Shown here in pieces: positions 1 to 5,504 of a stretch of 26,599 nucleotides of DNA. The DNA is taken from the NCBI GenBank assembly GCA_937898415.1, contig CALDLA010000175.1, positions 1-26,599 of the forward strand, written 5' to 3'. Source of the DNA: an uncultured Prevotellaceae bacterium. Its GTDB lineage: Bacteria; Bacteroidota; Bacteroidia; Bacteroidales; Bacteroidaceae. The position numbers and the translations under genes are program-made. The notes under the pieces are model-generated. The model was given only the letters and a program-made list of their open reading frames with translations. It made no database searches and was not told where the DNA came from. Position 1 is the first letter of the stretch. Every line of letters starts with the position of its first letter.

Positions 1-54
1 AAATGACATCCTGCTCCAATTTGAACTTCAATGCGCTTAAAGCTAAATGTGGAG

Positions 55-112
55 TTGGCTCGAGCCAAAAGGGGAATTAGCTCGAGCCAAATAGGGTTTT
101 GGCTCGAGCCAA
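55..112. repeat. Three 14-bp palindromes at exact 22-bp spacing
   Basis: The perfect palindrome TTGGCTCGAGCCAA occurs at 55-68 and 99-112, and a one-base variant (TTAGCTCGAGCCAA) at 77-90. The starts are exactly 22 bp apart, and the 8-bp spacers differ (AAGGGGAA, ATAGGGTT). The array lies about 60 bp beyond the original stop of the degraded GNAT gene on the minus strand. Each unit could form a hairpin or bind a dimeric protein, and one helical face is roughly kept by a 22-bp phase. No function is known to me. Confidence 0.9.
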
Positions 113-172
113 TATTTTGGGGTGTATTTCTTTGTAGTTTGGTGTACTCCTTAGAGTGCTGACATATAAGAG

Positions 173-795
173 TTATTCCTTTAACAAGTCGGTGAACATC
201 AGTCTCGTCTCTAACTTTGCAGGATTAGCAAGCCGCATGAGTCTCTGTTCCTCATCTTTCGGCGGATTTACATAGAAATCCTCCTGCTGCTCAGTTGTGA
301 ATAAAGTATCGAAACCATTCTTCCGATAGAAAGAACGTTCGGCTCGTTTAGAGCATCAACGATTAACATACGACAACCGGCTTTTATCTCATCGCTACTA
401 TACCATTGCTTTACTATGTCTATCATCTCTGAACCGATGCCCTTACGTTTGAACTCTGCATCGTTGCTTACAGCCAAACGCCCAATAAGAACTCCTGGAT
501 AACGTTTCAGGGTCTTCTTATGGTGAGTTATTTTAAGCATGGCATCACGACGGCTCCTGGGAAGGTCATATATCCTGATACTGTCGTATGAGAGTGTCAT
601 CATAGAGACTATCTTCCGTAGGTCTGAACGTAAACGGAAACAAAATGTCTTACCCATTCTGAACTCAGTGTACTCTAAGGCCTTGGAGGAGAAGAAATCA
701 TCCAAGTCTTCAACACCACAAGAGAACGGCTCACATTCACTGAGCAGTTCTTCTGTGAATACGCTGATAGTACAATTGTCGAACAGGTATCCCAT
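173..795 (-). pseudogene. GNAT acetyltransferase (TacT-like toxin family), frameshifted
   Basis: The N-terminal part is a GNAT-fold acetyl-CoA acetyltransferase. It shows a TacT-like N-terminus (FSCGVEDLDDFF) and the acetyl-CoA binding loop RLAVSNDAEFKRKGIGSEMI. The frame read from 795 stops at 268 after 175 aa with a nonsense tail from about residue 157. The expected continuation (FYRKNGFDTLF, then VNPPKDEEQRLMRL, ending LLKE) is intact in another frame down to a TAA at 173. The break lies at about 325-337, where GTTCTTTCTATCGG is read. Restoring one lost 4-base unit (TTTC) gives a continuous protein of about 208 aa. The truncated product lacks the last strands of the GNAT fold and is probably inactive. 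The start overlaps the stop of the upstream 56-aa gene by one base, so the pair is translationally coupled. In related toxin-antitoxin modules the enzyme acetylates aminoacyl-tRNA; that role here is inference. A sequencing error is the main alternative. Confidence 0.82.
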
Positions 796-965
796 TACTT
801 CAGCCAGCCCTCTCGTTTGAGAAATTCGTAAGCATTCTGCTGACGCGGGGTCATCACACGTTCCTTACGAGGATTGTAGTTGTCCTCGACAGAATTGGCC
901 ATCTCCTGAAAGCGGCGTGCTTCGTCACCATACAACGTTGGTATTGCTTTGATTGCCGTTGCCAT
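795..965 (-). CDS. Small 56-aa protein, putative antitoxin partner of the GNAT enzyme
   Basis: A short frame reads MATAIKAIPTLYGDEARRFQ at the start and YEFLKREGWLK at the end. It has ATG at 965, an AGGAG Shine-Dalgarno motif at 974-978 with 8-nt spacing, and a promoter just upstream. Its TAA overlaps the GNAT start by one base (TAATG), the usual arrangement of an antitoxin-toxin operon. The protein is small, charged and lacks membrane segments. I do not recognise a named DNA-binding fold, so the antitoxin role rests on position and size. It appears intact although the partner gene is broken, as expected if a neutralising partner can outlive its toxin. Confidence 0.7.
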   Translation of the reverse strand: MATAIKAIPTLYGDEARRFQEMANSVEDNYNPRKERVMTPRQQNAYEFLKREGWLK

Positions 966-993
966 ATAATTGTCTCCTATATATTATGCGGTG

Positions 994-1024
994 CAAAGAT
1001 AATCATTTATTTTAATCCCTGCAA
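994..1024 (-). promoter_or_regulatory. Bacteroidetes-type promoter for the antitoxin/GNAT pair
   Basis: On the minus strand TTG (complement of 1022-1024) is followed after 20 bases by TATCTTTG (complement of 994-1001). This matches the sigma-ABfr -33/-7 pattern. It lies about 30 bp upstream of the 56-aa gene start. Confidence 0.7.
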
Positions 1025-1026
1025 CT

Positions 1027-1209
1027 TTTATGCCACTTTTTCCTCTTTTCCATGCTGCACGGCATCCTCGGCATAATCATCGCCCTGCCCATGACCTCCC
1101 TGCTGATTGTAATAAGATCTGGTAAGTCCGCCTGACTAACCACAACCTACAAGTGTACTTCGTAGCGTGCTTACATTTCCATTTACTGCGGCATCTTATG
1201 TGGCACTTC
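1027..1209. other. Gene-poor spacer with a short hydrophobic reading-frame remnant
   Basis: No intact gene is visible. On the plus strand 1052-1135 reads a 27-codon frame beginning MLHGILGIIIALPMTSLLIV and ending at TGA. It is hydrophobic and looks like the last membrane segment of a transporter. It resembles the end of AI-2E-type transporters, but it is too short to assign and has no visible promoter or ribosome site. It may be debris from an older gene or chance. Confidence 0.3.
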
Positions 1210-1765
1210 TCATTCGCCATCAAAAGGCAACTCACCCAAAAACTTGTCAAAGTCACTTTTGAACAGTCGATCTTGTACGATTCGATATTTTTCAAATTCA
1301 GTTTCAGCATGGAGGACTGCCTCGTCATGGCTTACGCTGCCTGCATTGTCAAGCAATGGCCGTTCATCGCTACTCAAATAGGCATCAATACGCTTGGCCC
1401 AGTCTTCCATCGTCATGGGGATATGTCGCTTGGCACGGCTTTCTGCAAACTCCAGCACTGCCGTAACAATACGCCCCTAATAATAGCATCAAGTGAATAG
1501 AATTGTGTTTGATAACGCTTGCCATCAGAAGCAGTTATTTCCATTTTGGAAACAACTGTATCATCCTTCAACTCGCCCGACTCAAAAATATTCTTCAAAT
1601 GCTTACTGATGGCAGGTACATTGACATCAAACAACGTTGCCAAAGCTTTCTGAGTGGCCCAGATGTTTTCTTCCTTGTAGTACACTTCCACGCCCTGTTC
1701 CTTAGCCTCAGCCTGGAAAATTATGAACTCTGCCGTACTGTTTCTTATTTCTCTTCGCTTTGCCA
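1210..1765 (-). pseudogene. RhuM-family protein, internally deleted and frameshifted
   Basis: Two pieces of one RhuM ('virulence RhuM') family protein lie in different frames. The N-terminal piece starts at ATG 1765 (MAKRREIRNSTAEF) and carries the winged-helix-like DNA-binding region (IWATQKALATLFDVNVPAIS, then DGKRYQTQFYSLDAII). The C-terminal piece reads GRIVTAVLEFAESRAKRHIP, then MTMEDWAKRIDAYL, and ends FDKFLGELPFDGE at 1210. They meet near 1475-1482. Intact relatives are about 340 aa, whereas the two pieces add to roughly 180 aa, so about 155 central residues are gone and the junction also shifts frame. The truncated frame from 1765 runs on to 1413 with an unrelated tail. RhuM genes usually sit in mobile or accessory regions, which agrees with the broken GNAT gene beside it. 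An upstream ATG at 1817 exists, but it lies inside the promoter, so 1765 is preferred. Confidence 0.85.
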
Positions 1766-1792
1766 TATTTTGGATCCTAAACTTTATCGGTG

Positions 1793-1823
1793 CAAAGTTA
1801 CGAAAAGTCGAGTGCAAAACAAA
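1793..1823 (-). promoter_or_regulatory. Bacteroidetes-type promoter of the rhuM remnant
   Basis: On the minus strand TTTG (complement of 1820-1823) is followed after 19 bases by TAACTTTG (complement of 1793-1800). This is a near-perfect -33/-7 match, 28 bp upstream of the ATG at 1765. The promoter has survived although the gene is broken. Confidence 0.75.
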
Positions 1824-1876
1824 AGAATTAATTCTTTTTTTTGCCGAGACGGAGTAAGTTCGCCGTCGCAGACGGC
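1821..1876. repeat. Two inverted repeats between the rhuM remnant and the nucleosidase gene
   Basis: An 18-bp perfect AT-rich palindrome, AAAAGAATTAATTCTTTT, lies at 1821-1838 and is followed by six more T. A GC-rich hairpin, GCCGTC-GCA-GACGGC, lies at 1862-1876. A lone -7-like box (TATCTTTG, complement of 1876-1883) on the minus strand adjoins it. The function is unclear; a short transcript, an operator or a remnant of an element boundary are all possible. Confidence 0.5.
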
Positions 1877-1955
1877 AAAGATACGAAAAGATTTTGATTT
1901 TTAATTAATAAAATCTTCGTTTTTGCTTAGGGCGTCTTGAGTTTTCCCATTTATT

Positions 1956-1987
1956 TTTGGTTTTTCGCCCGACTTTTCGTAATTTTG
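1956..1987 (+). promoter_or_regulatory. Promoter of the nucleosidase-rsmA operon
   Basis: TTTG at 1956-1959, a 20-base gap and TAATTTTG at 1980-1987 match the Bacteroidetes -33/-7 pattern. The box lies 25 bp before the ATG at 2013. Confidence 0.7.
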
Positions 1988-2012
1988 CACCATCAATAAA
2001 AATAGAAGAGTT

Positions 2013-2669
2013 ATGAAAGTAGGTATTATCGTGGCGATGGACAAGGAGTTGCGCCAGCTCCAGTCGCTGTTTACCGATGGAAATGTCTTGGTGCAGAAGT
2101 GCGGTATCGGCAAGGTGAATGCCGCCCTTGGTGCCCAGCGTATGATTAATGAGTTTCATCCCGATGTCATCATCTCCAGCGGTTGTGCCGGTGGAAATGG
2201 CGACGACGTGAATATTCAGGACGTGGTGGTGAGCTCCCAGTTGACCTATCATGACGTGTATTGCGGAACGGCTATCGACAACTGTACGCAGTATGGTCAG
2301 GTGCAGGGGCTGCCTGTCCGCTATGAACCGGCTCCGTGGCTGTTGGAGAAGGCGCTGTCGTTGCCCTGCGATGTCAAGGTTCATCCCGGCCTGATCGTCA
2401 CGGGCGACTGGTTTGTGGACACCAAGGAGAAGATGCGCGAGATTGTCGGTCATTTTCCTGAGGCGAAGGCCGTCGATATGGAGTCGTGCGCCATTGCCCA
2501 GACCTGCTATATAAATAAGGTGGAGTTCATCTCGTTCCGTGTGGTGAGCGACATTCCCCTTCGTGATACCGATGCTTCTCAGTATCATGACTTCTGGGAC
2601 ACCGTGGCTGAACATTCCTTCGAGGTGACGAAGGGGTTTGTCGCTTCGCTAGTGAGAAGTGAGAAGTGA
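2013..2669 (+). CDS. mtn: 5'-methylthioadenosine/S-adenosylhomocysteine nucleosidase
   Basis: This cytosolic enzyme hydrolyses methylthioadenosine and S-adenosylhomocysteine to adenine and the thio-ribose. It clears inhibitors of methylation and polyamine reactions and can feed AI-2 synthesis. Family marks include the N-terminal KVGIIVAMDKEL with the catalytic glutamate at about residue 12, the GxGKVNAA turn (CGIGKVNAALGAQ), SGCAGG, the substrate glutamate in AVDMESCAIAQ, and the catalytic aspartate in FRVVSDIPLRDT. At 218 aa it has a normal length for the family. The last residues (LVRSEK) and the stop are encoded by the first units of a heptamer repeat, so the C-terminus has been replaced or extended by the array. 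The next gene, rsmA, begins 69 bp downstream on the same strand and is probably co-transcribed. Confidence 0.93.
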   Translation: MKVGIIVAMDKELRQLQSLFTDGNVLVQKCGIGKVNAALGAQRMINEFHPDVIISSGCAGGNGDDVNIQDVVVSSQLTYHDVYCGTAIDNCTQYGQVQGLPVRYEPAPWLLEKALSLPCDVKVHPGLIVTGDWFVDTKEKMREIVGHFPEAKAVDMESCAIAQTCYINKVEFISFRVVSDIPLRDTDASQYHDFWDTVAEHSFEVTKGFVASLVRSEK

Positions 2670-2738
2670 AGAGTGAAGAGTGAAGAGTGAAAAGTGAAGA
2701 GTGAAGAGTGAGAAGTGAGGAGTGAGAAGTGAGGAGTG
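2651..2738. repeat. Twelve AGTGARR heptamers between mtn and rsmA
   Basis: Twelve contiguous 7-bp units run from 2651 to 2734. They are AGTGAAG (five copies), AGTGAGA (four), AGTGAGG (two) and AGTGAAA (one), and a partial unit enters the rsmA start (AGTGATG). The array holds the last four codons and stop of mtn and ends at the rsmA ATG. Purine-rich units could act as ribosome-binding or spacing sequence. Unit gain or loss would change the mtn C-terminus and the mtn-rsmA distance. Confidence 0.95.
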
Positions 2739-3527
2739 ATGAAGCAAGTACGTCCAAAGAAGAATCTCGGTCAGCATTTTCTGGTTGACCTGAACATTGC
2801 CAAGCGCATAGCTGACACCGTCGATGAGCCCTATGCCGACCTGCCTGTCTTGGAGGTAGGACCGGGCATGGGTGTCATGACGCAGTATCTCATCCAGAAA
2901 CCGCGTTCGCTGAAGGTGGTCGAGATAGACCGCGAGAGTGTGGAGTATCTGAAGAATACCCTTACTTCCCTTGAAATCATCTCCGGCGACTTCCTCCGCA
3001 TGGACTTGAACGAGGTGTTCGGCGGTCAGCAGTTTGTGCTGACAGGCAACTACCCCTACGACATCTCGTCGCAGATATTCTTCAAGATGCTCGACAACAA
3101 GGACCTGATACCCTGTTGTACCGGCATGATTCAGCATGAGGTGGCCGTGCGCATGGCTTCGCAGCCCGGCAACAAACAGTATGGCATCCTTTCCGTCCTG
3201 ATTCAGGCGTGGTACAATGTGGAGTACCTGTTCACCGTTGAGCCCGATGTGTTCAACCCGCCTCCCAAGGTGCAGAGCGCCGTCATCCGCATGACCCGTA
3301 ATGAGGTCACCGACCTCGGCTGCGACGAACAGCTCTTCCGCCGCGTCGTCAAGGCGGTGTTCAACCAGCGCCGCAAGATGCTCCGCGTCTCGCTGCGCCA
3401 GTTGGTAAATAAGGATTCTTCACTCTTCACTCTTCACTCTTCACTGCTTACCCTTCGTCCCGAACAGCTTACGATACCGCAGTTTGTGGAACTGACAAAC
3501 CTGGTAGCAGAGGAATTGAAAATATAA
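2739..3527 (+). CDS. rsmA: 16S rRNA (adenine1518-N6/adenine1519-N6)-dimethyltransferase
   Basis: RsmA (KsgA) dimethylates two adjacent adenines in the terminal helix of 16S rRNA during late 30S assembly, using S-adenosylmethionine. Visible motifs are the N-terminal KKNLGQHFLVD, the SAM-binding loop LEVGPGMGVMTQYL, the acidic VVEIDRES, SGDFLRMDL, and the catalytic NYPYDISSQIFFK. The C-terminal helical region follows (FNQRRKMLRVSLRQL, RPEQLTIPQFVELTN). The ATG at 2739 gives 262 aa, a usual length. A GTG one codon upstream (2736) is possible but lies in the repeat. Odd feature: residues about 227-236 (SSLFTLHSSL) are encoded by four CTTCACT heptamers in a loop of the C-terminal domain. They are the reverse complement of the array before the gene. 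Housekeeping function is probably kept, because the downstream frame is open and conserved. Confidence 0.94.
   Translation: MKQVRPKKNLGQHFLVDLNIAKRIADTVDEPYADLPVLEVGPGMGVMTQYLIQKPRSLKVVEIDRESVEYLKNTLTSLEIISGDFLRMDLNEVFGGQQFVLTGNYPYDISSQIFFKMLDNKDLIPCCTGMIQHEVAVRMASQPGNKQYGILSVLIQAWYNVEYLFTVEPDVFNPPPKVQSAVIRMTRNEVTDLGCDEQLFRRVVKAVFNQRRKMLRVSLRQLVNKDSSLFTLHSSLLTLRPEQLTIPQFVELTNLVAEELKI
3418..3445. repeat. Four CTTCACT heptamers inside the rsmA coding sequence
   Basis: Four perfect contiguous CTTCACT units are the exact reverse complement of the AGTGAAG units found before rsmA. They are translated as part of SSLFTLHSSL. Twenty-eight bases is not a multiple of three, so loss or gain of one unit would break rsmA. 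Confidence 0.95.
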
Positions 3528-3528
3528 T

Positions 3529-3547
3529 CTGTGTTCGCGCACAGTTT
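3529..3547 (+). terminator. Weak hairpin after rsmA
   Basis: CTGTG at 3529-3533 pairs with CACAG at 3540-3544 over a TTCGCG loop and is followed by TTT. It starts two bases after the rsmA stop. The stem is short and the T-run is interrupted, so this is at best a weak terminator. Confidence 0.4.
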
Positions 3548-3600
3548 ATTGATTTACGTCAACATAAACATGGTTTTTTATAGAAAATGCTGGCAAGTCA

Positions 3601-3630
3601 TTGTCAGTTGTCAAAATCGTCGTACCTTTG
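3601..3630 (+). promoter_or_regulatory. Promoter of small RNA candidate A
   Basis: TTG at 3601-3603, a 19-base gap and TACCTTTG at 3623-3630 fit the Bacteroidetes promoter pattern. No open frame of useful size follows. The next elements are a purine-rich structured stretch and a strong terminator. Confidence 0.7.
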
Positions 3631-3636
3631 CATCGT

Positions 3637-3907
3637 CAAAAGGAAACAACGACATCTTCAATAGAAAAAAGTAAAGGTATTAGTTAAGGTAAAAAGTTAG
3701 AGAAGGTATTAGTAGTAAGGTAAGAAAGATTGCTTCATAGGAGTTAGTGAAAAAGGTGAAAGATTGGTTATAGGATTGCATAGGAAAAAGATTGTGTAAG
3801 GATAACGTGATAACGTCGTGAGACGTCCATCACTTTTTCAGAAGGTTTTTGGTTATTTGATATTGTTGGTGCGGTTCGCAGGTTTGTCCTGAGGACCGCA
3901 CTTTTTT
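3637..3907 (+). ncRNA. Candidate stand-alone small RNA A (about 270 nt)
   Basis: The segment has its own promoter, no convincing reading frame and a strong intrinsic terminator, and fills most of the 385-bp gap between rsmA and the convergent MATE gene. The 5' half is purine-rich with repeated GTATTAG/AAGGTAA motifs. The 3' half can fold: ACGTC-GTGA-GACGT (3813-3826) is a hairpin with a GNRA loop, and TGAAAAAGGTG near 3748-3758 can pair with CACTTTTTCA at 3831-3840 to close a larger domain around it. The start is inferred as about 7 nt after the -7 box. It may belong to a known Bacteroidales RNA family (for example Bacteroidales-1 or a 6S-like RNA), which I cannot check by reading. A peptide-coding or antisense role is less likely. 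Confidence 0.55.
3869..3907 (+). terminator. Intrinsic terminator of small RNA A
   Basis: GTGCGGT (3869-3875) pairs with ACCGCAC (3895-3901). An inner stem, CAGG/CCTG (3879-3882 with 3888-3891), sits across a small internal loop, and six T follow. The opposite strand has no T-run, so it does not obviously terminate the convergent MATE gene. Confidence 0.85.
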
Positions 3908-3912
3908 GTGTG

Positions 3913-5280
3913 CTATCGCTGTTTCTGCCAGTTACCCCTGAACAGTCGGACGAGGAAGATGAGACCACGGAAGGTCAGTTCGATGGCCATGGCCGTCCAG
4001 ACGCCGCGCAGGCCATAGCGTGGGGCAAGGGTGGCAGCTAAGGTGAGGCGGACGGCCCACATGGAGGTAAGGCTCATGATAGCAGCCGCAACGGTGTCGG
4101 CAGCTCCGATGAACACTCCGTTGCAGACGATGGAGGCGGCAAACATGGGCTCTGCCCAGGCCTCGATGCGCAGGGCATCGGCACCTTGAATGATGATTTC
4201 CTCAACGGGCGACATGATGCCCATCAGTTCGGGGGCAAATGTCCACATCAGAATTCCCATGACGGTCATGACGACCATGCCCAGTCCGACTGACATATAG
4301 GCAAACGAGCGTGTCAGGAGCCGCTGGCCGGCCCCGATGCCCTGACCGACGAGGGTGGTGGCGGCCTCGGCAATGCCGAAGCCCGGCATGTAGCACAGAC
4401 TCTCGACGGTGATGGCCAGCGAGTTGGCGGCAATGGCCACCGTACCGAGTGGAGCGACGATGATGGTGCTGACAATCTGTGCCCCGCCCATCAGCAGGTG
4501 CTGTAAGCCCATGGGGGCACCAATCTTGAAGGCTGTCTTGACCGTTTCGGACTTAGGCCAGAAGGAACCTGAATGTCCTTTGAGCGAGAGCATGGACGAA
4601 CGGCAGAGCAGGAAGTAGAGCATCATGATGGCGGTAACCAGCTCGGCGAGACCCGTTCCGAGGGCGGCTCCCATGACTCCCATATCCAATATATATATAA
4701 ATAGGTAGTTGAAGGCGACGTCCATCAGGCACATCCCGATGTTCAAGATGGAGGGTATCTTCATGTTGCCTGAGCACTTGAGCATGGAGCCTGCCAGTCC
4801 TTCCATCTGGAAGAAGATGCCACAGGCACCGACAAGCATGAAGTAGAGCGAGGCATCGCGGGCTATCTCGGCAGAGCCGCCAAGCCAGTAGGGTAGGTAG
4901 GAATGAACGGCAATACAGCCGATGGAGAGTATGAGGCTCCAGAGCAGACAGCAGACCAGGGCCTGGCGCAACACCCGCCGGGCAGCCTCGAAATTGTTGG
5001 CTCCGATGAAGTGGGCCACCTGCACGGAGAATCCCATGTTGGCCGCCGAGGCCAGTCCGCCCATCAGCCAGGTAGTGGTCTCGACGAGTCCGATGGCCGC
5101 CGTGGCCTTCTCACCGAGATGGCCCACCATCGCAGCGTCGATGAAGAACATGACGGTGGCCGAGAGCTGTGCCAGTATGCTGGGGATACTCAAGCTGACG
5201 ATGAGCCTGAGCTGGTCGCTCCGGGTCATCGTCCGGCCTTCGCGGATGTAGGCCAGCAGCTGTTCACTACCTTTTGCCAT
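3913..5280 (-). CDS. MATE-family multidrug efflux transporter
   Basis: This inner-membrane antiporter exchanges H+ or Na+ for cationic drugs or metabolites. The 455-aa protein from ATG 5280 (MAKGSEQLLAYIREGRTMTR) has about twelve hydrophobic segments in the two-bundle MATE pattern. Early membrane signatures include LSIPSILAQLSATVMFFIDA, followed by AMVGHLG. The second half repeats the fold (KIGAPMGLQHLLMGGAQIVS, then GFGIAEAATTLVGQGIGAGQ). An in-frame ATG at 5364 would add 28 residues but overlaps the promoter at 5321-5351, so the shorter start is chosen. The gene is monocistronic and divergent from the FAS1/SusCD operon. The stop at 3913 abuts the terminator of small RNA A from the other strand. 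Substrate cannot be read from sequence, and no link to the neighbouring operon is evident. Confidence 0.93.
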   Translation of the reverse strand: MAKGSEQLLAYIREGRTMTRSDQLRLIVSLSIPSILAQLSATVMFFIDAAMVGHLGEKATAAIGLVETTTWLMGGLASAANMGFSVQVAHFIGANNFEAARRVLRQALVCCLLWSLILSIGCIAVHSYLPYWLGGSAEIARDASLYFMLVGACGIFFQMEGLAGSMLKCSGNMKIPSILNIGMCLMDVAFNYLFIYILDMGVMGAALGTGLAELVTAIMMLYFLLCRSSMLSLKGHSGSFWPKSETVKTAFKIGAPMGLQHLLMGGAQIVSTIIVAPLGTVAIAANSLAITVESLCYMPGFGIAEAATTLVGQGIGAGQRLLTRSFAYMSVGLGMVVMTVMGILMWTFAPELMGIMSPVEEIIIQGADALRIEAWAEPMFAASIVCNGVFIGAADTVAAAIMSLTSMWAVRLTLAATLAPRYGLRGVWTAMAIELTFRGLIFLVRLFRGNWQKQR

Positions 5281-5320
5281 GCTGATTGTTTGCGTGTTGA
5301 TTGTTAAATAATTGCGGCTG

Positions 5321-5351
5321 CAAAGATACGAAAAAAATGTGATGCAACAAA
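5321..5351 (-). promoter_or_regulatory. Promoter of the MATE gene
   Basis: On the minus strand TTTG (complement of 5348-5351), a 19-base gap and TATCTTTG (complement of 5321-5328) match the consensus closely. The box lies 40 bp upstream of the chosen ATG. Confidence 0.75.
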
Positions 5352-5422
5352 ATGAAAAGGACATGAAACGTCTTTCCGAGCTATTTTACATAATGAAAAG
5401 CGAAAAGAACATATATTAACGC

Positions 5423-5449
5423 TTGTTTAATAATTATATGTTAACTTTG
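5423..5449 (+). promoter_or_regulatory. Probable promoter of the FAS1/SusCD operon
   Basis: TAACTTTG at 5442-5449 is a good -7 box. The upstream TTG at 5423-5425 is only 16 bases away, shorter than the usual 19-21, so the -33 element is poor. A weak -33 fits a promoter that needs an activator such as the HTCS encoded downstream. The leader to the first ATG is about 50 nt. Confidence 0.55.
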
Positions 5450-5504
5450 CATCCGAAACTTACTACGCCGAAATTATCATTAAACATAAAATTCAAGTAA
5501 ACGT

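Noticed and set aside
55..112. CRISPR-like array
   Set aside because: Units are 14 bp with 8-bp spacers, far too short for repeats and spacers, and no cas genes are present.
1153..1904. Plus-strand frames of 115 and 133 codons across the rhuM remnant
   Set aside because: The minus strand carries recognisable RhuM sequence. The plus-strand translations are low-complexity shadows.
1905..2615. Minus-strand frame of 236 codons opposite the nucleosidase gene
   Set aside because: The plus-strand product is a clear MTA/SAH nucleosidase with all catalytic residues, and the antisense frame is a shadow.
2735..3445. Invertible DNA segment flanked by inverted heptamers
   Set aside because: Inversion would destroy rsmA, no recombinase gene is nearby, and the repeats look like slippage arrays. 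It is kept only as a comment in the repeat finding.
5281..5364. N-terminal extension of the MATE protein
   Set aside because: The extension overlaps the -33/-7 promoter, and the protein from 5280 already has the family's usual length.
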